Shown: positions 26,740 through 35,677, counted from the first letter of the stretch. The stretch: 64,000 nt of DNA from Spirosoma arboris (GCF_009754945.1 NZ_WPIN01000009.1:248001-312000), one strand, 5' to 3'. Translations and numbers: made by a program. Notes: generated from the letters alone by a model not told the origin.

Positions 26740-27455
26740 TAGAACTGATTCTTCAACGCCAGCGTGGGGTATACCTGTAGTTGATTGGCATTGGTCAGGG
26801 TATGGTAAAACAGATTGATCCTTGAGCCGACTGAAATTGATTTGGTGAGCTTTACCCAACATTGCGGATCACCGAAAAAGGCGACTTTTTTGCCGATCTG
26901 GTCTTTCGTAAAATCGTTGCCCTGATTCCGATTTTCACTCCACGCAACCAGACTTCCGGCTACCATAATTCGGTAGTTGAAAAAACCTCTTCCGAAGTAA
27001 AATGTAAACTGCGGATCATGACTTGGTTTGGGGAAGAAACTGGTTCGACAAACCAGGCTGGTTGTGAACCAGGCACCTTTCCATTGAAACGGATAAGCCG
27101 CTCCAATCCCGAACGTATTGGTAATGTAAAATCCATACGATGGTGGCGCAACACCCAAACCACCGCTGTAGGTCAGCGCCAGTTCGACTTTAGGTTTCCA
27201 GTAGCGGATATTCTTGGAAACCTGCAAGAAAACCTGACCAACATTGTTATTTTCGCCGGATAAGTCGGTTTGCATCTTGAACAAGAAAGAACCCGTCGAA
27301 TCGTTTCCCTTGAAATATTCAAAAGTGATTGACGCAAAATTGGTCCGATTCAATTCAGGGTCGAGCGAATGCCGGAAATCGTAGTGGAATTGAAGTTGTT
27401 GCGCTTGACCTGCCAGAGTAATAGCGCAAAAAATAGCAAACAGTATGGTTTTCAT
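26739..27455 (-). CDS. DUF5020 family outer-membrane-like protein
   Basis: A 238-residue exported protein. An N-terminal signal peptide (about residues 1-18, MKTILFAIFCAITLAGQAQ) precedes LQFHYDFRHSLDPELNR and ITFEYFKGNDSTGSFLF, the hallmark start of DUF5020 proteins. Aromatic, alternating hydrophobic stretches to the C-terminal ALKNQF suggest an antiparallel beta-barrel ending in phenylalanine, as expected for outer-membrane proteins. The family is distantly related to nucleoside channels of the Tsx kind (recalled, not tested). It stands alone between a P1 repeat and a divergent gene. The name is likely; the transport role is an inference. Confidence 0.7.
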   Translation of the reverse strand: MKTILFAIFCAITLAGQAQQLQFHYDFRHSLDPELNRTNFASITFEYFKGNDSTGSFLFKMQTDLSGENNNVGQVFLQVSKNIRYWKPKVELALTYSGGLGVAPPSYGFYITNTFGIGAAYPFQWKGAWFTTSLVCRTSFFPKPSHDPQFTFYFGRGFFNYRIMVAGSLVAWSENRNQGNDFTKDQIGKKVAFFGDPQCWVKLTKSISVGSRINLFYHTLTNANQLQVYPTLALKNQF

Positions 27456-27543
27456 GGACGACGAATTTTTCGGTAAATCTTCGTCGGAGGGCGAAAAACG
27501 AGCGGAATTCAGGCGGAAACGTCACGGAATTGTGAATTCTGCT

Positions 27544-27607
27544 GTACCCACGGGTTTCAGCCCGTGTTTTTATTCTAGTTCAAACACGGGCTAAAGCCCG
27601 TAGGTAC
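27544..27607. repeat. Nested palindromes with ACGGGC/GCCCGT core
   Basis: Arms of 26 bp (27544-27569 and 27582-27607). Each arm is itself a small hairpin (CACGGGTTTCAGCCCGTG on the left), so the element can fold as one long or two short stems. The GTACCCAC..GTGGGTAC wording resembles the hairpin at 46137-46191. It lies in the leader of the gene at 27614, ending 7 bp before its ATG. Confidence 0.75.
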
Positions 27608-27613
27608 ATTTCT

Positions 27614-28786
27614 ATGGATGAATTTGACCGGAGGGCGTTTGCCGATTTAGTCAATGCGGTGGTCATGAAGTGCTTTGGCCATCCATTGAATAGTCCACTT
27701 TCTGAGCCGGAGAGCAAGCACCTGAGCACTGAAATAGAAGAAAGTACCGGGCTGGTTATCGGTTGGCGGAGCGTGAAAAACTATGCCGCTTTTCTGCTCA
27801 ATCCCTCGCCGGATAAACAGGAGAATCCATCGGTAGCTACGCTCGACACATTGGCTCGCTATGTGTTCAATGCGCCAGTGACGACGGAAGCCGAACGGAA
27901 AAAGACGGAAGAACATTTTCCGTACTGGTTCCGCTACCGTGAACAGACGGGCCTATCGACTAAGCCAGAAGCAAACACTAACAAGCCGAAAAAGGAACGC
28001 TGGCCTGTTATCGTCGCTGGACTTTTCTTCATAGCAGCTATTGGTGGTTTCCTGTTTTTTAGACAATCATCAGTTGAACAAGTGCAGGAGGATTTTCATA
28101 CGCTAGATGATGATTATCTGACCAAAAATGGCTGGCTTGTTCAGGGTAAAAACGATCAGTACTGGGCTCGAAGATCAGAGCAGTCGGGCCGCCTGACGTT
28201 ATTCACACTCAAAGGGGATAACTGGCCCAAAACGGGCGAAATTCCACGTGTACAAAATTTGTTGTTACGAGAAATTCAGACTGATTGCTTCCGAACGGAA
28301 GTGCATTTTACGGATTTCGTTCCCAGCGGAAACTGGCAGCAAGCGGGACTTTTGTTACTGGAAGATACCCTGTTTACGGGGAAAAGCATTCGCCTGTCAC
28401 TCTCCTACAACGATTACTTTGGCGGCTATGACAAACCCGGCGAAATTCTTATTCAAGCCATTGCCTCCTACGGAAAAGGCGATAAAAATCTGGAAGAATT
28501 CATTCACCAACCTTTGTTCCCGCTAGCCAACGCCAACGACCGGCGGATCGCTGTTACCAATCTGAAAAACCTTGCGTTTCGGATCGAGAAACAGGGGCAG
28601 AAGTTTCGGGTTTTATATTCCGTTAGCCCCGTCGACAATTTCTCGTTTAAGGAAATAACCGCCTACGAATTCGGAATGACCCCTAAATACATTGGCCTGT
28701 TTGCCCTGAAAGGCTTCGTCGACTCTACAGCCCTCATGCCGGTTTCTGTACGCTATTTTCGACTGGATGGGCAGCGGTGTGAGTGA
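27614..28786 (+). CDS. Membrane-anchored protein with lectin-like extracellular domain
   Basis: 390 residues. The first ~110 are cytoplasmic and helical (LVNAVVMKCFGHPLNSPLS, then GWRSVKNYAAFLLNPS). One membrane helix (about 134-155, VIVAGLFFIAAIGGFLFF) is followed by ~230 extracytoplasmic residues. These look like a concanavalin-like beta-sandwich of the DUF1349/LamG sort: DDYLTKNGWLVQGKND, a paired strand FRTEVHFTDFVPSGNWQQAG, and IGLFALKGF near the end. The N-terminal part occurs in Cytophagales proteins with other C-terminal domains (recalled), so a sensor that binds a carbohydrate outside and signals inside is possible but unproven. The start ATG lies right after the nested palindrome. 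Confidence 0.55.
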   Translation: MDEFDRRAFADLVNAVVMKCFGHPLNSPLSEPESKHLSTEIEESTGLVIGWRSVKNYAAFLLNPSPDKQENPSVATLDTLARYVFNAPVTTEAERKKTEEHFPYWFRYREQTGLSTKPEANTNKPKKERWPVIVAGLFFIAAIGGFLFFRQSSVEQVQEDFHTLDDDYLTKNGWLVQGKNDQYWARRSEQSGRLTLFTLKGDNWPKTGEIPRVQNLLLREIQTDCFRTEVHFTDFVPSGNWQQAGLLLLEDTLFTGKSIRLSLSYNDYFGGYDKPGEILIQAIASYGKGDKNLEEFIHQPLFPLANANDRRIAVTNLKNLAFRIEKQGQKFRVLYSVSPVDNFSFKEITAYEFGMTPKYIGLFALKGFVDSTALMPVSVRYFRLDGQRCE

Positions 28787-28815
28787 GGTCGGATGCTAGA
28801 AATAAACGATTAAAA

Positions 28816-29268
28816 TCAGTGCATTTCCTTCCTTGCAACCCAGTATAGTCCGGCAAAAATCAGACTGAAAAATGCACCAAAGGAAGTGTTCAGCGCGCTG
28901 AATCCCCCCAGTATAGCAGGCAGGACAAGGCCGACAGCAGCCCCTGCTACGTAAATCCAGAAGCCTATTCGCTGGAGCCGAAACATGAACACGGCACCAA
29001 TGAGTGTCAACAGCGAGTAAATAAATTGTGCAATAGCCAACGATTTCACCTGAACAGGATCGCTGGGTACGGGCGCATCGCTGGCTGATCGGTCTTCAAA
29101 ATAGGCATTGGGTTGCTTTTCTTTCTTAGGTGCTTTCCCGGAGTTTTCGACATAGGTTGTTTCAGATACGGCATCCGTTTGGAAGAACGATATCGATGAA
29201 TCGAATAAACCCCAGGCACAACTAAGAAAGGTGAGAATGCAAAGGAGAGTTAAATATTGAGAACGCAT
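28816..29268 (-). CDS. Small integral membrane protein, unknown function
   Basis: 150 residues starting MRSQYLTLLCILTF; an in-frame TTG five codons upstream is a poorer start. A signal-like helix (1-20) is followed by a charged external loop of ~55 residues (GKAPKKEKQPNAYFEDRSAS). Three further helices follow: SLAIAQFIYSLLTLIGAVFMF, GFWIYVAGAAVGLVLPAILG and FGAFFSLIFAGLYWV, ending ARKEMH. I do not recognise a family. The layout of four helices with a polar loop after the first is common in hypothetical Cytophagales membrane proteins. It is convergent with the gene at 27614. Confidence 0.6.
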   Translation of the reverse strand: MRSQYLTLLCILTFLSCAWGLFDSSISFFQTDAVSETTYVENSGKAPKKEKQPNAYFEDRSASDAPVPSDPVQVKSLAIAQFIYSLLTLIGAVFMFRLQRIGFWIYVAGAAVGLVLPAILGGFSALNTSFGAFFSLIFAGLYWVARKEMH

Positions 29269-29381
29269 AGGCGACGCGAACAATCTGTCCGCAATAGAAT
29301 TTAGGCGAACAGGATGTTCGCGTTACTTGGAAACCTTAATTTCGCGGCTGAGTTTCCTTTCAACAACGAAATCAAAATCTG

Positions 29382-29678
29382 ATGACTCTGCAAGAACTAA
29401 CCGAGCAAACTCGGAACAAAGTTACACACGCCGACAATATCAACGCTACGATTAAGCTCGTAACTGATCAGGGTGTTGTCTATATTGACGCTACTCAATC
29501 GCCCGCTACGGTGTCAAACGACGATAAAGCCGCTGACTGTGAGTTGCAGATAAGCATCGATAACCTCGTTAAAATGAGCAATGGTGACCTTAATCCAATG
29601 ATGGCCGTTATGACGGGCAAACTCAAAATTAAGGGCGACATGGGTATTGCCATGAAAATGGGGCAGATTATGGGCTAA
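29382..29678 (+). CDS. SCP2 sterol-binding domain protein
   Basis: A 98-residue single-domain protein of the SCP-2 sterol-transfer family. The family wording is clear: VVYIDATQSPATVSNDD in the strand region, CELQISIDNLVKMSNGDLNP, and MMAVMTGKLKIKGDMGIAMK at the C-terminal lipid-tunnel helix. It is shorter than eukaryotic SCP2 but of normal size for bacterial stand-alone forms. Such proteins bind hydrophobic ligands in the cytoplasm; the ligand is unknown. The next gene downstream is a Gfo/Idh/MocA oxidoreductase on the same strand, but a repeat-containing gap separates them. Confidence 0.85.
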   Translation: MTLQELTEQTRNKVTHADNINATIKLVTDQGVVYIDATQSPATVSNDDKAADCELQISIDNLVKMSNGDLNPMMAVMTGKLKIKGDMGIAMKMGQIMG

Positions 29679-29682
29679 GGTT

Positions 29683-29837
29683 AAAGAGCGAAAGAGTGAA
29701 TGAGTGAAAAAGAGGTCCGCCAGAGCGGAGCGAAATGAATCAGTAGTAGATGTGTTTTTATGCCTTACTACAATTTAGTAGCTTGGCGGCCTGATTTGCT
29801 CCGCCGAAAGCGCTCTTTCACTCTTTCGTTCTTTCAC
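29683..29837. repeat. Imperfect inverted repeat, family P4
   Basis: The left part (from 29683, GAGCGAAAGAGTGAATGAG) is complementary, with a few mismatches, to the right part ending at 29837 (CTCTTTCACTCTTTCGTTC). Between them is AGAGCGGAGC against GCTCCGCC. It ends 4 bp before the oxidoreductase start. A related element follows that gene at 31296-31394. Confidence 0.65.
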
Positions 29838-29841
29838 CTTT

Positions 29842-31293
29842 ATGTCTAAGCCCTCTCGTCGTAAATTTCTGAAAAACAGTACACTCGCTGCTGCAACAGC
29901 ATTCGGTGGAAGTTTCTTTATTGTTCCGCGCCATGTGTTGGGTGGAAAATCATCGGATGGCTCGCGCATTATTGCTCCATCTGATAAACTCAACATAGCT
30001 GCTGTGGGCTGTGGGGGCAAAGCCGATGTGAATATCCGACTGGCCTACAACAAGGGGTCTGACAATTTCGTGGCTTTGTGCGATGTCGATGATCGACAGG
30101 CTAAAAAATTCCGGGCTCAGTTCCCCAATGCTCCCTATTTTCAGGACTACCGCGAAATGTTCGACAAAGCGGGTAAAACCTTCGACGCGGTTATTGTCAG
30201 TACGCCCGATCATATGCACGCGCCAATCGCTATGGCGGCAATGCAGATGGGTAAACACGTGTATGTCGAGAAACCACTGACGCACGACATCTACGAGGCT
30301 CGCATGCTAACCGAAGCCGCTCAAAAGTATAAAGTTGTGACCCAGATGGGGAATCAGGGTAGCTCGGGCGATGCTACGCGCATTATCGAAACGGCTATCC
30401 AGAACAAAATCATTGGCCATGTTCATACCGTTTATTGCTGGACTAATCGTCCAGTATGGCCGCAAGGTGTTAAATCGCCAAGAGAAAGAGGAGAATCGCA
30501 GCCCATCCCCCCCGAAGTGAACTGGCCGCTTTGGCTGGGTACGGCTCCCACTCGGGATTACCACGAAGCTTACATGCCAACCCGTTGGCGGGGTTATTGG
30601 GATTTCGGTACGGGCGCACTTGGCGACATGGGTTGCCACTTCATGGATGTGCCTTTCCGGGCGTTGAAGCTCAAATATCCAACTTCCGTTGAATGTAGCG
30701 TGGGATCGGTCTATGCCGATTTTTTCAAAGAAGCGTTTTATGACGACAGTTGTCCACCTTCGTCGGCCATTCACCTGACGTTTCCGTCGGACGACAAAAA
30801 AGTCAAAGAAATTAAATTTTCGTGGTTCGACGGTGGTATTCGCCCCCAACTACCCGAAGGTGTAGAATATAATGATGTGTTCCGGGAAATTGACGGTGGT
30901 ATACTCTTCATTGGTACAAAAGGAATGCTTACGGGCGGTCTGTTTGGCAATGACCCTAAGTTATTACCTGCCGATAAATTTAGTGGAAAGGAACTCCCGA
31001 CTCCCGAAAAACCGCTGGTAGAAGGCAAAACCGAAGGTCACCAGCAACAATGGGTTAAAGCCTGTAAACAAGGGTTCGGGGCCTATACTTCCTCGTCATT
31101 CGATCAATCGGGCCCACTCACCGAAACCGTTCTGATGGGCAATCTGGCTACGCGCTCCTATCTGGCCCGAGAGGGAGGTAAGTTTACGGGACGCAAAAAA
31201 CTGCTCTGGGATGGCGACAATATGAAAATTACCAACTTCGACTACGCCAATCAGTTTGTCAAGCGACAGTATAATGGTGGATATACGCTATAA
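29842..31293 (+). CDS. Gfo/Idh/MocA family oxidoreductase, Tat-exported
   Basis: 483 residues. A Tat signal (SRRKFLKNS, residues 5-13, then a hydrophobic stretch) indicates folded export with bound cofactor. The Rossmann domain begins NIAAVGCGGKAD (about 51-62) with ALCDVDDRQ at the second strand. HVYVEKPL holds the catalytic Lys144. The C-terminal alpha/beta domain has GDMGCHFMDVPFRAL, where the HxxD-like histidine of sugar dehydrogenases is expected. The family uses NAD(P) on sugars or sugar-like substrates. Exported members of this kind are common in Bacteroidota and Planctomycetota and are often linked to glycan use; the substrate here is unknown. Bracketed by P4 repeats. Confidence 0.9.
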   Translation: MSKPSRRKFLKNSTLAAATAFGGSFFIVPRHVLGGKSSDGSRIIAPSDKLNIAAVGCGGKADVNIRLAYNKGSDNFVALCDVDDRQAKKFRAQFPNAPYFQDYREMFDKAGKTFDAVIVSTPDHMHAPIAMAAMQMGKHVYVEKPLTHDIYEARMLTEAAQKYKVVTQMGNQGSSGDATRIIETAIQNKIIGHVHTVYCWTNRPVWPQGVKSPRERGESQPIPPEVNWPLWLGTAPTRDYHEAYMPTRWRGYWDFGTGALGDMGCHFMDVPFRALKLKYPTSVECSVGSVYADFFKEAFYDDSCPPSSAIHLTFPSDDKKVKEIKFSWFDGGIRPQLPEGVEYNDVFREIDGGILFIGTKGMLTGGLFGNDPKLLPADKFSGKELPTPEKPLVEGKTEGHQQQWVKACKQGFGAYTSSSFDQSGPLTETVLMGNLATRSYLAREGGKFTGRKKLLWDGDNMKITNFDYANQFVKRQYNGGYTL

Positions 31294-31295
31294 AG

Positions 31296-31394
31296 ATTTA
31301 AAGAGCGAAAGAATTAAAGAGCGAAAGGCCGTCGGTGCGGAGAAAGTGACTCGCCAGCCACTCTTTCACTCTTTCGTTCTTTCACTCTTTAAAT
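31296..31394. repeat. Imperfect inverted repeat, family P4, second copy
   Basis: ATTTAAAGAGCGAAAG at the left end pairs with CTTTCACTCTTTAAAT at the right end. The words GAGCGAAAGA and CACTCTTTCGTTCTTTCAC are shared with the element before the oxidoreductase. It could terminate that gene's transcript. Confidence 0.65.
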
Positions 31395-31428
31395 AAATCC
31401 CTACATTAGTGCTACTTCGGGGTCACTG

Positions 31429-33402
31429 ATGAGACGTTTTCGCAAACTACTATTTCCATTTCTGAGCTGTTGCTTACTGACTTTCCGACTGATGGCACAG
31501 TCATTGAGCCATCAGCCAGTCGTTGTGTTGCCCGGACAAGGTGATCTTATCTCGTTGGATGGGTACCTGGCTTTTTTTCGCGATTCACTGCACACCCAAA
31601 CGATTACTGACGTTACCAGCCTGGCTACTGGAGTCATTTTTCAGCCGGTCAAGTCGCCTGTTCCTAACTTTGGCATCATTACCGGCACAAAACAGGCTAC
31701 GCCTATCTGGCTCCGGTTTCGGGTGCAAAATTCTACCCCTCAGCCGCAAAATTGGCTGGCCGAAATAGACTTCTGGTGTTTCGATGAGTTGCAACTTTTT
31801 GTTGTTGATGCGCAAAATCGGGTATTATCGACCTCACCGTTAATTGGCTGGAAAACCCGTGCCGACCAGCGAATTCGCGCTCATCGGCACTTCTGGTTTC
31901 CATTCACTAGCCCTGCACAGCAGAACGTAACCGTTTATTTGCGTGTCTTAAAACGCCGGGGTACGCAAATTGTACCCATCGAACTTGTCCGGGAATCGGC
32001 GTATGATTCAGTTGTGCAGCGAAGCTATTTATTCTGGGGGGGCGTGTTGTTTACGCTGACGTTTGTAGCGTTTATGAGTCTGATTTTTTTCCTGACAACC
32101 CTTGACCGAATTTATTGGAAGTACATTTTTTGTTTACTGGGTCTGGTTGGTTTCTTCTTTATCAACGATGGATTCATGAACCAATTTGCATTCGACGAGC
32201 AATTCTGGATGCCTCGGCAGAATGTTTACTTTTTATTTCCGCTTATTCTATTCTACTCACAACTAACGTTTGTCCGTACATTTTTGAACCTGCGCAATAC
32301 GCCCTCGTATCGCTGGCATACGGTTGGCACGTTCGTTCTTGGGAGTGGCATACTGTGCCTGATTGCGTTAACGGCCGAGTGGTTCATGCCGTTGACACCC
32401 GCTCTGGAGTTAGTTATGATCCGCTTATTCACGGCGCTATACTGGCTCCCGTTACCCGTTATCGTAGCCTATATTATTATCAGTATCATTCGGCGTTATC
32501 ACGTAGGTGAGGCATGGTTGTATTCAATTGCTGTGTTACCGTTTTACACACTAAACCTTGCTCTGGTTTTTTCCAATTTTGGTTTACTACCCACTTACGA
32601 GCCCGTTGCCAACTTTGCTTACTATGCACCAGCCGCTTTATTTGAAGTGCTTATGTTGACAGTTGGTCTGGCCTATCGGTACAAAATGGATCGTGACCAG
32701 ACAGAGCGACTCGTAAAAGAAAGTATCGTTCAGCAGCAACGGGCCTATCAGGCCGAGGTGCAGACATTAGCGGTGAAAAATAGCTTACTAGTCGAAAAAG
32801 AACGCATTGCCCGCGACCTGCACGATAATGTAGGAGCGCACCTGGCGTTTATTGTTACGAATCTGACCCAGATCAGCGATCAGGCCGAGAAACAATCCGT
32901 TAAAGATGGGAAACAGTGGGCCAGCCGACTTCGTAACATTGTGATGCATACTCGGGAGGCCGTTAAACTTCTGCGCGAAACCATCTGGGCAATTCATCAG
33001 GAAAGTTTTACTGTCGAGGAGTTTGGTGAGCGCCTTGATCAATATATCAATCGTTACTTTCATGAGGAAGATGGGCTGAATGTCGATGTGGTTGTGACGG
33101 GTTCGCAAACACAGCGGCTTTCGTCGACACAGGTGCTGAACTTATTCAGAATTGTGCAGGAAGCACTTACTAACGTTGTCAAACATGCACAGGCCACTAC
33201 GGCGGCTGTTCAGTTGCAGGTTAGTCTGGGAGGTCATATTAACCTACGCATTCATGACAATGGTCGGGGCTTTACCTGGGCTAATGGAACGGTCTCTAGT
33301 CAACACTATGGGATGCAGAATATGCAGACGCGTGCTCAGGAGTTGGGCGGCAAATTCCGGGTCTATGCCGATAATGGGACAACGGTAGAGGTAGACGTGT
33401 AA
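31429..33402 (+). CDS. 7TMR-DISM sensor histidine kinase (HisKA_3 type)
   Basis: 657 residues. A signal peptide (about 1-24) is followed by an extracellular 7TMR-DISMED2-like beta domain (about 30-190, with TPIWLRFRVQNSTPQ). Seven membrane helices follow (about 200-415), then a coiled-coil linker (ERLVKESIVQQQRAYQ). The dimerisation/phosphoacceptor region ERIARDLHDNVGAHLAF has His465. The HATPase domain has IVQEALTNVVKHAQAT (N box) and IHDNGRGF (G box), ending YGMQNMQTRAQELGG. This NarL-type kinase usually pairs with a LuxR/NarL response regulator; none is adjacent, so it is an orphan here. DISM domains are thought to sense carbohydrates (family knowledge). Confidence 0.93.
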   Translation: MRRFRKLLFPFLSCCLLTFRLMAQSLSHQPVVVLPGQGDLISLDGYLAFFRDSLHTQTITDVTSLATGVIFQPVKSPVPNFGIITGTKQATPIWLRFRVQNSTPQPQNWLAEIDFWCFDELQLFVVDAQNRVLSTSPLIGWKTRADQRIRAHRHFWFPFTSPAQQNVTVYLRVLKRRGTQIVPIELVRESAYDSVVQRSYLFWGGVLFTLTFVAFMSLIFFLTTLDRIYWKYIFCLLGLVGFFFINDGFMNQFAFDEQFWMPRQNVYFLFPLILFYSQLTFVRTFLNLRNTPSYRWHTVGTFVLGSGILCLIALTAEWFMPLTPALELVMIRLFTALYWLPLPVIVAYIIISIIRRYHVGEAWLYSIAVLPFYTLNLALVFSNFGLLPTYEPVANFAYYAPAALFEVLMLTVGLAYRYKMDRDQTERLVKESIVQQQRAYQAEVQTLAVKNSLLVEKERIARDLHDNVGAHLAFIVTNLTQISDQAEKQSVKDGKQWASRLRNIVMHTREAVKLLRETIWAIHQESFTVEEFGERLDQYINRYFHEEDGLNVDVVVTGSQTQRLSSTQVLNLFRIVQEALTNVVKHAQATTAAVQLQVSLGGHINLRIHDNGRGFTWANGTVSSQHYGMQNMQTRAQELGGKFRVYADNGTTVEVDV

Positions 33403-33403
33403 A

Positions 33404-33473
33404 TGCTAAAAATGGTAGATTAGATACGCCATACCTTAGGAGATATGACGTATCTAATCTACCATTTTTAGCA
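33404..33473. terminator. Bidirectional terminator-like hairpin between convergent genes
   Basis: Perfect 25-bp arms (33404-33428, beginning TGCTAAAAATGGTAGATT, and 33449-33473) with a 20-nt loop. It starts 1 bp after the kinase stop and ends 6 bp before the stop of the convergent lipoprotein gene. The A/T-rich stem ends suit termination in both directions. Confidence 0.7.
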
Positions 33474-33479
33474 ACCAGG

Positions 33480-33965
33480 CTATTGACGAATATTTACGTT
33501 GAATGAACCTTCTGTTAGTGTTCGTTTTACCGTACCCGATGCATCATAGGCCGTGAAACTAAACGTACCTGTCATATAGGTTGCCGTTTTCTTCGTAATT
33601 GTAATGCTTCCGGTTCCGCCATTTACGGTCGAAAAATCTTCTTTATTGATGGTCAGAATACCAATATTGATATTGCTCAATGGATAGGTTCCTTCAACAG
33701 CCGTCGAGGGGAGAGCAAGGGCTACGACATCGCTGGTTTTACTGTCGAGGCCATAAATGGCGAAGTAGCCGTTTGCTCCCGGAAATGTAGCCAGTGCATA
33801 GGCATAATCAGGGGTATATGCCTTTCCATCCACCTTTACTTGAAAATCTACTGTAGCCTGAGTCGTGGTTGGATTAGGGGCAATATCGTCAGACTTCTTA
33901 CTGCATGAACTTAGACTGAAGGCGCAAATGAGTGTCAGGATCGTTGCAACGTGGGTGATTTTCAT
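33480..33965 (-). CDS. Small lipoprotein, unknown function
   Basis: 161 residues. A lipoprotein signal with lipobox SLSSC (Cys21) is followed by a KKSDDIAPNPTTTQ spacer. The rest is a beta-rich domain beginning VDFQVKVDGKAYTPDYA, with GTYPLSNINIGI and the GTFSFTAYDASGTVKRTLTEGSFNVNI ending split across two strands. This wording (VDGKxY near the front, TLTEGSFNV at the end) is typical of DUF6252-like or similar Bacteroidota lipoproteins; the exact family is uncertain. It probably sits on the periplasmic or outer face. A good promoter match lies 44 bp upstream. Confidence 0.65.
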   Translation of the reverse strand: MKITHVATILTLICAFSLSSCSKKSDDIAPNPTTTQATVDFQVKVDGKAYTPDYAYALATFPGANGYFAIYGLDSKTSDVVALALPSTAVEGTYPLSNINIGILTINKEDFSTVNGGTGSITITKKTATYMTGTFSFTAYDASGTVKRTLTEGSFNVNIRQ

Positions 33966-34008
33966 GATTGATATAGAGCTTTTGGGCTTTTGTTTTTTTT
34001 TGATGAAT

Positions 34009-34016
34009 CAAAGCTA
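34009..34016 (-). promoter_or_regulatory. Bacteroidota -7 element of the lipoprotein gene
   Basis: On the minus strand TAGCTTTG matches TAnnTTTG exactly. It is 44 bp upstream of the ATG at 33965, which leaves a short leader. The rest of the 231-bp gap (33966-34196) shows only a T-rich run next to the start. Confidence 0.5.
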
Positions 34017-34196
34017 CTACATCCAGTAGGGGGCCGAAGACGAGACTGTGTAATAGGCGGTTCTTACTTTAAACCCGGTGGATATAGTACTATAGTTGGC
34101 GTAAATGAAAAAGTGTCCTGAACGGATTGTAGATAAAATTCAGTGTTGACAAGTAACCTTTGCGTTAACCCGGAGTTTCCAGCGAAACGTTTGATC

Positions 34197-35648
34197 ATGA
34201 CCATTCTTCGCTTTATAGCTATTCTTTTGTTTGTTTCTATTCATAGCACTTATGGACAGAAAGCCCAGATCGATAATGTAGAAACCGTTATACAGCGTGA
34301 AATGCAGGAGCGACGTATTCCTGGTCTTCAGCTTGCCGTTGTTCAGCATGGGAAAGTTGCTCTGCTTAAATCGTATGGAATAGCCAATCTTCAATATTCA
34401 ACTCCAGTAACGAATCAAAGTATTTTCTCCATTAACTCCTGTACCAAGGCATTTACCGGTATTGCCATTATGCAGTTGGTTGAAGATGGTAAAGTAGAGC
34501 TGGCGGCACCCGTATCTCGATATCTTGATGCGCTTCCTGAGGCATGGCAGCCCGTAACGATACGGCAATTACTAGCGCATATTTCGGGACTGCCCGATGT
34601 TGCCCGGGTTATTGATTCCGACAAAGAAGGTCGTGGAGCCACCTTCAATGAAGAGGCTATTTGGGCGAAAACGAAGGCGATGCCGATGGATTTCCCAACT
34701 GGAGAACAGTACAGCTACAACCAGACAAACTACGCTTTACTGGGCAAAATCATTGATAAATTCAGTGAGAAGCCATTTGCTCAGGTGTTTAAGGAGCGAC
34801 AGTTCCAGGTGGCAGGTATGCCAGGCACTGTCTTTGGCGATTCGCGTGATGTGATTCCTAATAAAACGCAATCGTATGGGTTTACCACAAAAATTGACGG
34901 CCAACTGTTGAGTGAGCCTAAACTCACCAACAACTATGAAGAATTTGCCCCCTTTCGTCGGACGGCTTCTGGACTAAATAGTACAGCAGAAGATATGGCA
35001 CACTGGGTCATGGCGTTGCAGCAGGGTAAGCTTCTCAAGACAAAAGACGCACTCAATGCCCTCTGGACACCGGCAACCTATAAGAATGGCTCGCCAACTC
35101 AGTGGGCCGTTGGTTGGGTAACTAAACCCCGTCTCAAGCATCGGGCAGTGATCACAACAGGTGGTGGTCGATCGGCCTTGTTTGTGTACCCTGACGATGA
35201 TTTGGCGATTGTTGTGTTAACCAACCTGGCGGGCTCGTTCCCCGAGGAGTTCATTGATGAGCTGGCGGGCTGTTATAACCCAGATATTCCGGCAGCTGAC
35301 CCCGTTACGGCTCTCCACATGCAGTTACGGAAACGTGGCTTCGAAAACGCCATCGACGTAGCCAGTGAACTAAAGAAGAAAACCCCTGACTTCAAGCCGT
35401 CTGAAGACGATCTGAATGATTGGGCCTACCGACTCATGGCCAGACGACAACTAAACGAAGCGCTCGGAATTTTCAAACTCAATGTGAACCTATACCCCAA
35501 AAGCTGGAATGTATATGACAGCTATGGCGAAGCCCTCTTAAAAAATGGCCAGAAAGAAGACGCCATTGCCATGTACAAAAAGTCGATCGAGCTAAACCCA
35601 GATAACCAGAACGGCAAACATGTACTGGCGAGAATAGCGGGAAATTGA
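34197..35648 (+). CDS. Class C beta-lactamase-like serine hydrolase with TPR tail
   Basis: 483 residues from the ATG giving MTILRFIAILLFVSIHS, a signal peptide; an upstream in-frame ATG would add 18 residues that break the signal. The penicillin-binding-like domain has the SxxK motif SCTK (Ser81, Lys84), the second motif YSYNQTNY (about 172-179) and TTGGGRSALFVYPDDD as the third element. Residues after ~380 form TPR-like helices (AYRLMARRQLNEALGIF and GEALLKNGQKEDAIAMY). Such enzymes in Bacteroidota are usually esterases, D-aminopeptidases or peptidases of unknown substrate rather than antibiotic resistance enzymes. It is probably periplasmic and stands alone. Confidence 0.9.
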   Translation: MTILRFIAILLFVSIHSTYGQKAQIDNVETVIQREMQERRIPGLQLAVVQHGKVALLKSYGIANLQYSTPVTNQSIFSINSCTKAFTGIAIMQLVEDGKVELAAPVSRYLDALPEAWQPVTIRQLLAHISGLPDVARVIDSDKEGRGATFNEEAIWAKTKAMPMDFPTGEQYSYNQTNYALLGKIIDKFSEKPFAQVFKERQFQVAGMPGTVFGDSRDVIPNKTQSYGFTTKIDGQLLSEPKLTNNYEEFAPFRRTASGLNSTAEDMAHWVMALQQGKLLKTKDALNALWTPATYKNGSPTQWAVGWVTKPRLKHRAVITTGGGRSALFVYPDDDLAIVVLTNLAGSFPEEFIDELAGCYNPDIPAADPVTALHMQLRKRGFENAIDVASELKKKTPDFKPSEDDLNDWAYRLMARRQLNEALGIFKLNVNLYPKSWNVYDSYGEALLKNGQKEDAIAMYKKSIELNPDNQNGKHVLARIAGN

Positions 35649-35677
35649 TGGGATTGATTGGGGTGATCGGTACTACC

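Noticed and set aside
31429..33402. Link of the 7TMR-DISM kinase to the LytTR regulator at 36766
   Set aside because: HisKA_3 kinases pair with NarL-type regulators, and the LytTR gene already has its own kinase 4 bp away.
34197..35648. True beta-lactamase resistance gene
   Set aside because: The SxxK and tyrosine motifs fit class C, but the TPR tail and variant third motif are those of the broad serine-hydrolase family; there is no ampR or BlaI beside it.
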